A stretch of DNA of 64,000 nucleotides from Mesostigma viride (lineage: Eukaryota > Streptophyta > Mesostigmatophyceae > Mesostigmatales > Mesostigmataceae): positions 245,470 to 309,469 of the forward strand of contig RPFO01000016.1 in the NCBI GenBank assembly GCA_009746045.1, read 5' to 3'. The first letter of the stretch is position 1. The number at the start of each line of letters is the position of its first letter. The notes under the pieces are model-generated. The model made no database searches. It saw nothing but the letters and a program-made list of their open reading frames with translations, and was not told the origin of the DNA. Of this stretch, positions 1-12,978 are shown one piece after another. The translations under genes were made by a program, and so were the position numbers.

Positions 1-355
1 GTTTTTCTGTCAAAGGTTTTCTTGTTGGAATGAGTAAGGGTGCGGTTGTGTTGATGGTTGTTTAATGCAAATTTCCGTATTTATTGCAGCTGTGTGCAAA
101 GGTGTTGGAAGAGAAGTTTAGGAGTATCTTCTTTCATGAAGTTCATAAAATACTTCAGAAATACCCTTTCTGTCTTTCTCTCAGACACACCTTTTTTTGC
201 TTGCTCTTGGTTTTAACCTTCTGAAAAGCCCTCGGCCTCCCTCTACAAGATTACTTCCCGGCCTGTCTTTTTAATTAACTTTTTCTGCCTTGAACATTTG
301 TTATCCCATTATTGCACAATGGGGTGTGCCGTCTCGACTGGCCCACCCCTGGCAG

Positions 356-3300
356 ATTGTGCTCAAGGGCAAGAACAGCATGTCCATCGACATGGTCGCC
401 ATGTTCTCCCAGCACATCTCGTCGGACGGACTCGCAAGCGCAATTTACATGGTCTGCAACAACATCACCGCACGCAAGGAGGTGGAGCGGGAGATGCAGC
501 TCACTCGCGCGCAGCTGCAGGACAGCATCAACCTGCTCGACGCGGGCGTGGCCATCTTTGACGAGAACATGGTCATGGTAAGGTCACAGTGCACCTATAG
601 TGAACCCTTGGTAAACAGACCAGGCGTCAGTGTGTGGTCCGTTTACCGGCACATGCTTATGACACGGGTGCAGTGAACGTAGAATGAACCCGGTGGGGAG
701 CTTACGCAAACGAGTTGCAGGTGTGGTAGGGGAGAGAAAAAGAAGAGGTCAAGGTGTGTGGGGGGGGGGGGAAGAGGGAAGGAATTCTGTGGCATGGGGT
801 TTGTGGGGCCACAGAGGAAGAAGGCCACCGGTCTGTTCCATGTCAGGATTCCAACTGTTTTTTCCCACCTTGTGCAGGCCTTAGCATGCTTGCCCCGTTG
901 AATTTTCCTGACATCACCTCGCCCACAGGTCACCTGCAGGTGATTTTGAAAGTATACTTGTATCATGGTACACCCTCTTGCCTGGCACACACGCATGCGT
1001 GGCTGTCCGGTTGCCTTTCACGGGCCCACTGCCGTGTTCCCCGCAGGCCATGCGTATGTGTCGTGCATGCGTGACAGCTTCATGAATTTGCTCAAGCCTC
1101 ACGTTTTTTATGCGTCATGCATTCGTGACTGCTTCATGAATTTGCTCAAACCTCGCATGGCCCGCAGGTCATCTGCAACCCCAAGTTCCGCCAGCTCTTC
1201 CACGTGCCCCCGAGCAGCCACGCGAACTTGTACAACTACCAGTCCATACTAGAGAACGCGTGCAACGAAGGGGTGCACGAGTCATCGGGCCTGCATCGTG
1301 ACCAGTGGATAGAGCGCGTGATGGAGGCCGGCAAGGACCCAAACGCGTCGCAGAAGATCCTCGTCAACAACCAGTGGATCGCGGTCAGCTACGCGCAGGC
1401 CAACAATGGCGGCGCGGTCTGCATGTACTCGGACCTCACGCGCGCGATGGAGGAGGAGCGGCTGAGGCTCGCCAAGGAGGCGGCCGAGGCTTCGAGCAAC
1501 GCCAAGTCGGTGCGTGGCCGATTTTTCCTCACGTACCTGTTTCCCTGTTTCGTTGGCATGTCAAGTCGGTGCGTGGCCCTATGTCCCCTAGAAACTAGGA
1601 CTTTGAAGGGGGTCAATCGCGCGGTTGTCATCCAGGGTTTTCTAGCCCCCCGTGTGTCTTCCACGCCCCATGCTGCATCGCCAAGTCAGTGTGTGGTCCT
1701 GTTTCGGCTAGAAACTAGGACCGTGACCGTTATTACAGTTGTTTGATCGGCTATTGCTTTGCGAATTGCGTACATTCCTGTCATGATGCACCGCCAAGCT
1801 GGCACGTGGCCTCACATCCCCTCTTGTTGGAACGCTTGCCTGTCCCATTGCTATGCCAGCTGGCCCGGTGTCCCATGGTCACTGTGGACTGAGTGGGTTT
1901 TGTCAATAAGACCTTGAGTGGGGTTGGTGATGGAGTGTTTTGTTCCCCTTTGGTATCCTGTTACGCGTGCCTGTTTCGTGTGCCTGTTTCGTGTGCCTGT
2001 TTCGTGTGCCTGTTTCACCGGTCTGGTTGGGAATGCCAGTTTTCCCCACGCAGATTTAACCGTTCTGCGCTTACCTCTCCCATCGTTCACAGGACATTGC
2101 CACCTTTCCTTTTTTCCTCTGGTGTGCTCACCTGCTTGCTCCATGGTCGTTGGGGTCGGCCTCCCTCTCTCGCCCGCTTTGGCATTAGGCTCACTTTGTT
2201 GATGATTTCTGGGATCGGTTACGCGGCTGCCTGTGCCCTAGTTTCCTTCTTAAGTCTTGCCGGTCCCCTTTCTGTGTTGTTGTGCTGATTTGCCCTCTGC
2301 GGTGCATTCCCCTCCTGTACTTGCCTGGTCCCTTGCTGCGCTGCGCAGGATTTCCTTGCCACCATGAGCCATGAGATCCGGACGCCGGTACGTGCTAATG
2401 CTGCCACTTGCCACACATCCGGCTGATTAATTCCTTGAGATATTCCACATGTCATGCACTCTCATTCCCGTTCTAATCGCCAGACAACTTTACTGGCTAC
2501 TTCCCTGCTGGCCTGCGAAGCTACCTACTGGTATAGCTACCTACTTACTAGTATAACTATTATGATTATTGTACATGTAGTATTATTATGTGGTAGTATA
2601 GTTATTTAATCAATAATGTGATCGATACCGCACCTATCTCTTCAAATTACTGCCCGCTTAGCCAATGACCCCTGTGCTTCAAATACAGCCACAACCCCTC
2701 TGTTGCGCCGCGTCTATGACTCGAGTAACTCAATGCGCTTTTCGGGTAACTCTGTGCGGCTCTTCGGGTCCATGTGTGGTTTTCTGGGTGGACCTGTCAG
2801 GCGGGCCGTGCACTTCGACATCTGACGGTCTGGAATCCACGAGTTTGGAAATAAAAAGTTTTAGGGTGCATTATTGCTGCAGTGACATTTGCCAGATGAA
2901 CTCGCCCCTCGGCTGCATCATACTTCTTACTTGCCTCCCTACTTCTCTAGTGACCCCCTTATCTGCTTACCTGCTTTGCTTGCTGCGGTGACGTTTGCCA
3001 GATGAACTCGGTCCTTGGCTACGGCATGCTGCTCCAAGACACGAGCCTCACGCCCGAGCAGGAGGAATATGTGGACTGCATCCTGTCCTCGGGCAAGCTG
3101 CTTCTCACGCTCATCAGCGACATCCTGGACCTGTCCAAGATCGAGTCAGGTAAGTCCCACACACTGCACTTTTCAAGGTGGATCTTAAAGGGCTTGTATT
3201 CGAAATCAGTGGGTACCTGCCCACGATCGAGTCAGGTATGGCCCACCTCGCTGTTGCTTTGTTTCGGTATGACTTCGTTTCAAGTACCTTTTCTATGGTA

Positions 3301-6300
3301 CTTCTATGTTGAAGATGGAGGTTTTTCGCGGTAGTGCTGCGTTGTGGACCTGCCCAGGGTTAAGTTATGGGAGGCCCACGCGCTTTCTGTGTGACCTGCT
3401 GTTTGGTGTGTGACTTCGTTACAATTACAGCATTCCCTTCAAGATGACCTGCTAAAGATAGCGTCTCCTTCCAAGGTAGTTTTCATCCTGGATATCCAGT
3501 GATCGGCCTGCAAGATCGAAACCGGTGACGCTGGCTTTGGTCTTAGCTTAGCGTAGCTCTGTTACCATGTGCCTTGCTTCCCCTCCTGTTAGTTGCGGTG
3601 ATGGTAAAAATGATGTGGGCCGCATTAAGGCCATGCCGTACGCATCACTCGCTTTTCTTGCCTTTGTTGCTGTCTGCCTTTGTTGCTCTCTGCCTTTGTT
3701 GCTGTCTGCCTTTGTTGCTGTCTGCCTTTCTTGCTCTCTGCCTTTGTTGCTGTCTGCCATCAACCCACCAGCCCCCCACCCGCGTGCGCATCAGTAGGGA
3801 GGATACTGTGCCCCATGCAAATAATGACATCGATGCCCGCTCGCTTTCTTTGCTGCGTGCTGGCGCCCGCAGGCATGATGCGCATGGAGATGACCGAGTT
3901 CAACCTGGGGACAGAATTAGAGAACATGGTGGAACTCCTTATCCCCAAGGCCAAGGAGAAGGGGCTCTACCTGCACTGCAACATCCACCCAGACGTCCCC
4001 ATGCTGGTGTGCGGAGACATGGTCAAGCTGCGGCAGGTGCTACTCAACCTGATGGGCAATGCTGTGAAGGTGAGGGGCTTGATAAGCTCCCATTGGCTGC
4101 TGCCACACAGGCCTGGGTCTCGTTTCGTTTCTTCTGGCCGGGTTTTAAGTAGGGTGACCGTGCATATCGAATAATCATGATCCCAACGGGCCATCAAGGC
4201 AGTCGACCTGTCTCTGGTCACGAGGCCGCTTGCCCAGGTAGGGGTCTGTCCCTGGCGGGTGACTGCGTGCTGTGCAACCGCCTCGCTCTTTTATCCACGG
4301 TATGGCAAGGTCCACTACATGCATGCCATGTTCACTGCATGCCATGTTCGCCTATGTGCATGCCATGTTCACTCTATATGCCATGTTCACTCTATATGCC
4401 ATGTTCACTCTATATGCCACGTTCACTCTATATGCCATGTTCACTCTATATGCCATGTTCACTCTATATGCCATGTTCACTCTATATGCCATGTTCACTC
4501 TATATGCCATGTTCACTCTATATGCCATGTTCACTCTATATGCCATGTTCACTCTATATGCCATGTTCACTCTATATGCCATGTTCACTCTATATGCCAT
4601 GTTCACTCTATATGCCATGTTCACTCTATATGCCATGTTCACTCTATATGCCATGTTCACTCTATATGCCATGTTCACTCTATATGCCATGTTCACTCTA
4701 TATGCCATGTTCACTCTATATGCCATGTTCACTCTATATGCCATGTTCACTCTATATGCCATGTTCACACTATATGCCATGTTCACTCTATATGCCATGT
4801 TCACTCTATATGCCATGTTCACTCTATATGCCACGTTCACTCTATATGCCATGTTCACTCTATATGCCACGTCGGCGCATGCCATGTCCGGGTTTGCTCG
4901 CGACACAACCTCCCATCCTCCCCACGCCGCCCCCCCCACCCCCAGTTCACCACCACCGGCAGCGTCTCCGTGACCGTGACCAAGCCAGAGATGAGGACGC
5001 CCTCGCCACGACTCGAGTCAGAGGATGAGGCGATAGATGGGGAGGCCCCCGGGCCCATCATGCTCCACTTTGAGGTGCAGGACACGGGCATCGGGATATC
5101 GGAGGAGGACGCATCCAAGCTGTTCCAGCGCTTCACGCAGGTGTGTTTCAACCGGTGGAATTGCGGTAGGGGTGGGCATGCTGAGGTCTAAACTACAAAT
5201 ACCTCATACAGAACAAGCCCCTCCCGCGCCCCACGCAGGTGTGTTTCAGCGAGGGCGGGTGTTCTTGGTAGCGGCGGGCTATGGTGTGTGTGATGAATCG
5301 TGAACGTTTTTGTGGGATATCGCAGCATAACACCATCGCAGCATTACACCATCGCAGCATTACCATAGTACCGCCAGCAGCAAAGCTCTTTCACGCAGGT
5401 ATGCATCCTGTTGTGGGGATACGTTGATGCTACTCTTCACGCAGGTAAATGGCATGTGTTTTGTGCTTTGTTAGGAGGGTGGGCGGGAGGGCGGGCGGGA
5501 GGGCGGGAGGGAGGGCGGGAGGGCGGGCGGGAGGGCGGGAGGGAGGGCGGGTGGGTGGGTGGGTGGGTGGGTGGGTGGGTGGGTGGGTGGGTGGGTGGGT
5601 GGGTGGGTGGGTGGGTGGGTGGGTGGGTGGGTGGTGGGTGGGTGGGTGGGTGGGTGGGTGGGTGGGTGGGTGGGTGGGTGGGTGGGTGGGTGGGTGGGTG
5701 GGTGGGTGGGTGGGTGGGTGGGTGGGTGGGTGGGTGGGTGGGTGGGTGGGTGGGTGGGTGGGTGGGTGGGTGGGTGGGTGGGTGGTGGGTGGGTGGGCGG
5801 TGGGCGGGCGGGTGGGTTGCAAGCGTACAATAAATGTCTAGCGAAGGTGCCAGGTATCAGTTGGTCATAAATGTGTTACTCGCCAACCCCATCATATGTA
5901 TATGTGTTACTTGCCAACCCCATCATATGTATATGTGTTACTTGCCAACCCCTTCATATGTATATGTGTTACTTGCCAACCCCTTCATATGTATATGTGT
6001 TACTTGCCAACCCCTTCATATGATATGTGTTACTTGCCAACCCCATCATATGTATATGTGTTACTTGCCAACCCCTTCATATGGAAGTGTTATGACATAC
6101 ACATGTGTGGGCAGAGACTACCACCCGCATGTGGAAACGAACGAGTGATATAAATAGGCCAATACTTATGTTCCTTCCCTGCCCCTATGTCTCGTTTTCC
6201 TTGCCCAAATCATGTCGTTTCTCTCCTCTGCTGTGCCCACACCCCGCAGGCGGATACGTCCACAACCCGCAAATACGGCGGAACCGGTAAGCCTTGAACT

Positions 6301-9300
6301 AGTTGTAGTATGCCATGTTTAAAGAAGCCCGTATTTGGTATCCACTTAGTGGGCGTTGACTTGATGGGCCTTCGTTCGACAAGCCCTGAATTAATCAAAT
6401 GTTGTTTTGATATTTCTAGCAGTAGAATTTCATCAGATAAGCTGGATCTGGTCGGCCTTGGTTTGGTAAGCCTTGATCCAATAGGTCTTGCTTTGGTAAG
6501 CTGGTTTTGATCAGCCTTGCTCCACTAACGTTGACGTGACAAGCCTTGAATCAGCAAGCCCTGATATGATTAGCATGGACCTGCCACGCATAGTTAGGTA
6601 GGTTGCTTCAGTCTCTCTTTCACTCAGTCAACGCCCTGCTACCCCCTCCATGCAACTCATTCGTTAATGAGTTCGTTCGCTCATTCATTTATAAATTCAT
6701 GAACTCATCACTGCTTATTTTAGTCGTTCCTGTACCGATGCGCTCTTGTTGGGAGCATCACAGGGTGCAGACGTATGACATTTTGGTGCCACCTGGAGGC
6801 AGGCTGTTACATGTCTTGATGCCTTTCCGCCCTCGTCCATCGCATTAACTTGCCCCCCCACACGACCATTACCACCACCCCAACTCCCCGCAGGCCTGGG
6901 CCTGGTCATCTGCCGCAAGCTGCTGGAGCTCATGTCGCCCGACAACAAGGTCGACGTGCGCTCCAAGCCGGGCGAGGGATCCTGCTTCTGGTTCGACATT
7001 TACATCCACGCGCAAGAGACGGTCGCCCCGCCCCGCGACCTCTCCCACCCGCCCCCCCGCGCCGCCTTCCTGTCCGACGGGAGCGGCCAGCTCATGGGCC
7101 TCTCGTTCAACCTCCAGCGACTCGGCTTCTCGACCGAGCTCATCGACGAGGTGTCCTGGGAGGAGATGGACACGCTGTCCGAGGTCACGCTGCTGGTCAT
7201 GTCCGTCGAGTCGTACTCGGCGATGATCGCCGCCGGCGTGCTCCGCAAGGTCCTCCCACCGCCCGACGGCAACGCCACCGCGCTCTCCTCGCTCTCCCTC
7301 ACAGGGGGCGCCTCGGCCGTGCCGGTCCCCGTCGCCAACGGGCACGCGCCCGCGGGGGGACTTGTTTTCTCGGGGCCCCGCCGGCCTTCGCTGTCCTTCG
7401 GCTCCTCCAGCGGCGGAGACTCCCTGAGCAGCTTGCACGCAGCCGCCGAGCTGGAGCGCGACCGGGAACTCGCGCGGGAGCGGGAGAGCGCGCGGGAGCA
7501 AGCGGCCGCGTCCGAGAGCCGGCCCCCCGCTGCCAGGGGTTTCTCGCGCCGGGTCTCGGAGCCATCGCATGCGCAGCGTCACCTGGTGCCCTCTCCGACG
7601 CTGTGGCTTCTCGTTGTCCGCAATATCGTCGAACAGGGCCCCCCCGCCGCAAACTCCCACCCGCTCTGTTTCCACCACGACCACACGCCCGGCGTCGTCA
7701 CCCCCTTGGCCGCGCCCGGACTCCTCCTCCCGGCCATGCTCATAACGCTCCCCACGCGGCTGACGGCATTATGGACCGCGCTCTGGAACAACCTCACCCC
7801 AAGCGTGATCGCGCGCCTCATCGACCCGTCCTTGATCAAGCGCGCGAACACAGTCGGCCCGGCGCCCCCGGGCCCTATCCACACCGTCTCGTCGCGGCAC
7901 CAGCTGGAGCGGGGGGGCAGCGGCGTCTTGTCCAGCGCGCCGAGCTCGCCCGCGTCTTCGGTGATGTCGGACACGCGGCGGTGCCGGGTGCTGCTAGCGG
8001 AGGACAACCCGGTCAACCAGCGGCTGTTTGTCAAGTTCCTGTCCACCATGGGATGCGACGTGAGTGAGCCCACTCTGACGTTGAGATAGCGATGAAGCCC
8101 CTTAAATAGGTACCCTTGTGGTCTGTTTAAGTTCCTGTCCACCATGGGTTGCTACACGAGTGTGGCCTTGTTGCCATTGGACAGGGATAGCCGTTGAAGG
8201 CCCTTCTATTTTGTGGGAGAGTTATGTCAAGTCAAGTTATGATCAAGTTTGTGTGTGCCGTGGGATGCGGCATGACGATGCCCCCCTGGCTTTTCGGATG
8301 CGATGAATGCCTGTGGTGATGCCCCTGGCTCGTGACACACGATTTGCTTCGCACGCAGATGGTGACACACAATTCTGTTGTGACAAATCAGGGGAATATC
8401 TATGCAATCGACACTCCATGGCGCATGCATGTGCCGGTCGTTACAGGGTCACATTAGGCAAATACACTTTAAGCATGTGATGCTGTGATGTCACCAAGAT
8501 TGGCACCTTCTTTTCTTTTCGTTTTCTTTCTCTTCTGAACCAGCTTGCTGCAAGCCCCTCTGATGCAAGCCCAAGTTCCCACCCAAGCTGTCCTTTCGCG
8601 GATGCGGTCGAACTCACCCCATTGTGTGTGTGTGCGTGTGTGTGTGTTCTGCACTCCTGTTGCCATCTGCCCTGTACCCTGGAACCCCCCTGTGATGGGT
8701 CCACCAGGTGGAGGTGGTGGAGAATGGGCAGCAGGCAGTGGAGAAAGTGCGCAATTTCAACACACAGTTCGACATCTGCTTCATGGACTGCCAGGTGAGA
8801 TCAACGTTTTTGAACCAAGGGGGGTGATGAATAACCAGGAGCTGATTCCACAGGTTTTTCATCTGCTTCATGGACTGCCAGGTGAGCTGTGATCCAATGA
8901 TGTGATGATGTGATCAGTTTCCCTTCAATACCGCGAAAGATGTAAATTGTGATGGGGACTTATTATTATAATGGTAGCTAGGCTAGCGTCACGTTAGTAA
9001 GTAGCCTGGTGAGGTGCTTGCGTTTGTAATTTGCCCTTGGGCACCCCACCTGGCACTGGATACAGTGATCTTCCAAGGATAAAGTCATCCTACTACTTCG
9101 CCCCCCCCCCAATACACCCCCATGCTCGTAGGTTACACTCGCAGGGGGAGCACCCACCCGACCCCATGTCCCCCCCACTTTTCCCCCGCCATGCCCTTCT
9201 CCTCCCCTATCTCACCGCCCCCTACCCCAACCCCTACGCCTGCGCCATGTCTCCTCTGGTGCTGTGCTTGCGTCCTATGTGAACACGCCTTTCCCCATTT

Positions 9301-9690
9301 CTGCCATTCCCTAACCCTCTTTTCCTCCGCCTTCCCCTTTTCCCTCCCCCACCCCTTCCCCTTCCCCTCTGCATCTTTCCCCGCTTTCCCTCCTCTTTCC
9401 CTCCCCTTGTCTCTTCTCCTCCCCATCGTGCCCCCCCCCCCCCACCCGAACCGCAGATGCCCACCCTGGACGGCCTGGAGGCGACCAAGATCATCCGGCG
9501 CGAGGAGGCGGAGGCGGAGCGGGCCGGCCGCAAGCCGCGCCACCTGCCCATCGTGGCGGTGACAGCCAACGCGTTTGTGGAGGACCGCGAGCGCTGCATG
9601 GCGTGCGGGATGGACGACTACATCACCAAGCCCGTCATGAAGGCCAGCATCTCTGACATTCTCAACCGGTGGGCGGCCACGACCGAGTGA
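356..9690 (+). CDS. Hybrid sensor histidine kinase, 3' part of gene (ten exons; 5' end lies outside the window)
   Basis: Exons inferred from GT-AG junctions and unbroken phase: about 356-577, 1168-1509, 2349-2387, 3002-3149, 3873-4069, 4946-5140, 6250-6286, 6894-8059, 8708-8794, 9457-9690 (stop TGA), giving about 888 residues. Order: PAS-like segment (GVAIFDENMVM spliced to VICNPKFRQLF), HisKA with H-box SHEIRTPMN (the His is the expected autophosphorylation site), HATPase with an N-box split by an intron (LMGNAVK/FTTTG), G1 DTGIGIS, F-box KLFQRF and G2 GGTGLGL. A degenerate receiver lacking the Asp follows, then a complete C-terminal receiver (AEDN, phospho-acceptor Asp in MDCQMP, VAVTANA, ITKPV). 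By family knowledge it relays phosphate from His to the receiver Asp in a multistep phosphorelay; the signal is unknown. No membrane segment is seen in this part. The first exon start rests on the acceptor at 354-355 and is the least certain boundary. Confidence 0.9.
2349..2387 (+). other. 39-bp micro-exon carrying the kinase H-box
   Basis: Thirteen codons (DFLATMSHEIRTP) lie between an acceptor ending at 2348 and a donor starting at 2388. They fill exactly the gap between the PAS-linker exon and the exon starting MNSVLGYG at 3002. Without it the protein would lose its phospho-acceptor histidine but stay in frame, because both flanking introns are phase 0. Confidence 0.85.
3663..3758 (+). repeat. 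16-bp minisatellite, about 6 units, in kinase intron 4
   Basis: The unit TTTGTTGCTGTCTGCC is repeated with single-base variants. It is pyrimidine-rich and lies 115 bp upstream of the acceptor of exon 5. The ORFs crossing it are repeat artefacts. Confidence 0.9.
4371..4869 (+). repeat. 18-bp minisatellite, about 28 units, in kinase intron 5
   Basis: The unit is ACTCTATATGCCATGTTC with very few substitutions (for example ATG to ACG in three units). Because 18 is a multiple of three and the unit lacks stops in several frames, it creates long spurious ORFs on both strands. The homogeneity indicates recent expansion. Confidence 0.95.
5467..5818 (+). repeat. GGGT/GGGC microsatellite in kinase intron 6
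   Basis: It begins as GGGCGGGA/GGGAGGGC repeats and becomes an almost pure GGGT array with two GGT interruptions, ending in GGGC units. The transcript-sense strand is G-rich with runs of three Gs throughout, so the intron RNA could form G-quadruplexes. It does not encode protein. Confidence 0.95.
5872..6085 (+). repeat. 31-bp minisatellite, about 7 units, in kinase intron 6
   Basis: Each unit contains TGTTACTTGCCAACCCC followed by an ATCATATGTATA-type segment. Spacing of the TTGCC motif is 31 bp (30 bp once). The units are adjacent with no spacers, so this is not a CRISPR array. Confidence 0.9.
6250..6286 (+). other. 37-bp micro-exon carrying part of the kinase G2 box
   Basis: Twelve codons plus one base (ADTSTTRKYGGT then a split Gly) lie between the acceptor at 6248-6249 and the donor at 6287. 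They join the F-box exon to LGLVICRKLLELM at 6896. Skipping this exon would shift the frame, because it is not a multiple of three. Confidence 0.85.
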
Positions 9691-10104
9691 GGGTGTTTTG
9701 GGCCAAGGATGTGCACGGCAGCGCTGAAGCTTTGCAACCGCTAGGTTAACTCGCAGCTGAGTGAGCGAGCGGGCATTCGCTGACAATTTCAACCGAGGGA
9801 GGGAAGGGCATGTCGGGGTATTCTCAGCCAAGCACGGGGATCTCGGGCACTCTCAACCGCGGCGGAAAACGTCAGCTGGGTGATGCAGCGGGGGCTATTG
9901 CCGGCACTCTCCCCTGGTGTTCTGTATAAGCAGTAAGGAGGGATGGGGGGTGGGGGCACATTCGTATCCGCTGAGCCTTGCTAATCTACTAACAGCCCTG
10001 GACTGCCTACTCTATCCCAGGAAACCCACGGCTGATCGATCCAGCCAGTGGGCGCAAGTACCTGCGGCACACAGTGACGGATCACCCCGCATGGCATCGT
10101 TTTC
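9691..10104. other. 3' flank of the kinase gene
   Basis: This follows the kinase stop codon and presumably holds the 3' UTR. CTCAACCG-type words recur (9661, 9790, 9852), echoing the last exon. No further gene is visible. Confidence 0.4.
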
Positions 10105-10450
10105 CTAAACCATCAGGGGGCGGGGTCTACCCGGCATGTTTCTTAAACCATCAGGGGCCGGGTCGCCTTTTTTTGAAACCGTCAGTGGTTTTCCTAACTA
10201 AACCATCAGGGGGCGGGGTCTACCCGGCATGTTTCTTAAACCATCAGGGGCCGGGTCGCCTTTTTTTGAAACCGTCAGTGGTTTTCCTAACTAAACCATC
10301 AGGGGGCGGGGTCTACCCGGCATGTTTCTTAAACCATCAGGGGCCGGGTCGCCTTTTTTTGAAACCGTCAGTGGTTTTCCTAACTAAACCATCAGGGGGC
10401 GTGGTCTACCCGGCATTTTTTACATCCATCAGGGGCCGGGTCCTGTTTTT
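10105..10450 (+). repeat. 93-bp tandem repeat, about 3.7 units
   Basis: The word CTAAACCATCAGGGGGCG starts at 10105, 10198, 10291 and 10384, an exact 93-bp period. Each unit also has an internal half-repeat (AAACCATCAGGGG and AAACCGTCAGTGG). The last unit is shortened and diverged. Confidence 0.92.
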
Positions 10451-12271
10451 CTAGACCACAGTATCATCGCCAGCCAACTCCCGTAACATCGGGGGCCTTG
10501 AGCGCGCCGTGTCTGGCGTGTGGTGCCTCGTGAGATGTGGCACTTGTTGCCACGCCGCAGTGAAGTACGCAACGGTACCGTACGAGATTGCGTACTGGCA
10601 GGCGCTGTTGACTGGTATCAGCAGGTGCCGATAATTACCTGCTATCATCCAGCAACAGTGTCTACCATGCCCACTGCGGGCACTACAGCATCCGCTGCGC
10701 AGAGGCTTGTCCTGTGGCGTAGAGCCCCTGCCACTAGGAAGCCATCAGGTTTGCGCCCAGTGGGCATTTTGATAAGTTAAGTTATGTCCACGCGACGCGC
10801 CACGCAACAAGGCCAAGGCCCCTGTCATGACCGGTGACCTGGTGTTGCCACCGCAACACCAGGGGTTGCCGGTCATCTGAACAACTCGGACAGTAAGACA
10901 AAGTTTGGCACATGCGCGAAGCCATGCTAACATGCTGACATGGCGGGACTTTGTGATGGCGGGAAGGATTGTGGCGGAACCCGTGGGAATGAGCGGTTCC
11001 TTTTCTGATGTCTTAAACTAGCGCGCACTTGACGACGCAAGCCTGGGCAGCGCCTCTGTGGGGGCTGGCGCACACCCTGACTGGATGACGCGCGGCAGGG
11101 TCCAGCCCAGTAGGGTTGTGCTTGGGGACATTTTTGCTCCCCTGGTGACGTGGCACGGGCCATGCGCTTGCAGATTTTACCTGAACTGGGGGGCGACAAA
11201 AACAACACCGCTGGCGCAAACATGGGGTTTCTTGCACCCCCCTAACCCATCGCCCCACGTGAACATCGCCCCTTTCAATGCGGGCATGAACGGGGGCCCA
11301 AAGGTTTTGGGGAGGATACTGCTTTTTCCTTCCTGACAGGCAGCTCTTTCAGGCTTTTTCACTCTCCACACTGCATCTTTTCACTTGAGAATCGTGGCGG
11401 CCAATGCGCCCACGACGCGTGTCCAACTACTTTACGAGACAGCAAGTCTGCCCCTTTGTGAGGATGCCCAAGGACTTTGCCGCACCTGCTTCCTATGTGT
11501 GGAGTCGAGCAAAACGGGCCAAGTTGGGCCAATGATGGACCAAGGTGGGCCAAGTGGGCCGATGGTTGCATGAGGCGGGCTTTGATGGGATGATGTGGGC
11601 CAACCAGTTGGCCGCCGATGGGCCAAAGTGGGCTGAGATGGGTTGAGGTGGGACTGCATGGGCCAAAGATAAACCGAACACGATCAAGGCTGTTAAACTT
11701 GTTTTTTTTCTAAATGGTGAGGATGGCAGATAGGCTCCTGTTGCACGGAGATTTTTATTTTTTCTAAAGGGGCTTTGCCTGGGGGTTACCATGTCTGGTG
11801 GTGTTCCCTACCTTCGTTCCGAAGGTTGGCTGCTGTGCACCGTTGAGGGGCTGGTACCGTACGGCGTACCATCTGATTTCGATTTTCTGCTTTAGTTGCT
11901 GTGTGTTTTGGTGTGGGGTCGAGTATAGTTTTGTTCTACTGTTGTTCTTGAAGTACTTTATGTGCCTGTGTTAGGTTGGACTCCAGGATCCATGTATTAG
12001 GACGTGAGACAACTATCCTTGGACGCATGATGTTCCAACCCTGTGTAAGAGTAGAGTAAGTACAGTTATTCACGGGCGGGGATGGGTTAGTGGGTTTTGG
12101 GGGGTCAACCCAACATAAGGCGTGAACCAAACTAACTAAGGCGTGAAGTAACCATAACTTGGGACCCCCATTCACTCCTTAAGTTGGGTTCACCATGCAG
12201 CCAACTGCGACCCAACTTTAGGCGTGAACACAACTTAAGCGAACCAACTTAAGGCGTGAATGACTGTATCA
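10451..12271. other. Intergenic region with no recognised gene
   Basis: Only degenerate repeats are visible. GGGCCAA-rich words occur at 11515-11670. Motif TTAAGGCGTGAA recurs several times at 12110-12260. Segments near 11240-11300 and 12065-12180 resemble each other in inverted orientation (ACCCATC, GTGAA and GAATGGGGG words), which might be an old DNA-element footprint. Confidence 0.4.
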
Positions 12272-12432
12272 GTACTTGCATGTCATGCGCATTAGGCATG
12301 CCACAGAGTACTATGCTAATAAAGAACCGTCAATAGAATTTTTTTATATATAAAACAGACAAATATTACACAATGAACAGTCAACCTGCCTACTTCTGCG
12401 ATACTAGAATATTGCGTCGGTCCGTGCGTAGG

Positions 12433-12835
<403 letters not shown>

Positions 12836-12978
12836 ATATATCGGACATATTGGCACCCCTCTCCGGTAAAGAGGCTTTTCGCAGTTGGGCTGTTTCGAAA
12901 CGTTAAGTGAGATGCCTTCGGATCAGGAGACTCACACAGCCACGAAATCATGCCAAAGGTCCTATTAATGAATGAATT

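Noticed and set aside
4259-5191. Long ORFs of repeated CHVHSI, YMPCSL or YRVNMA on both strands
   Set aside because: They are translations of the 18-bp minisatellite in kinase intron 5; only the last part (4946-5140) is real coding sequence.
5411-5870. GWVGG and THPPTHPP ORFs
   Set aside because: Frames through the GGGT microsatellite in intron 6.
5872-6085. CRISPR-like 31-bp repeats
   Set aside because: Repeats abut each other with no unique spacers, and they lie in an intron.
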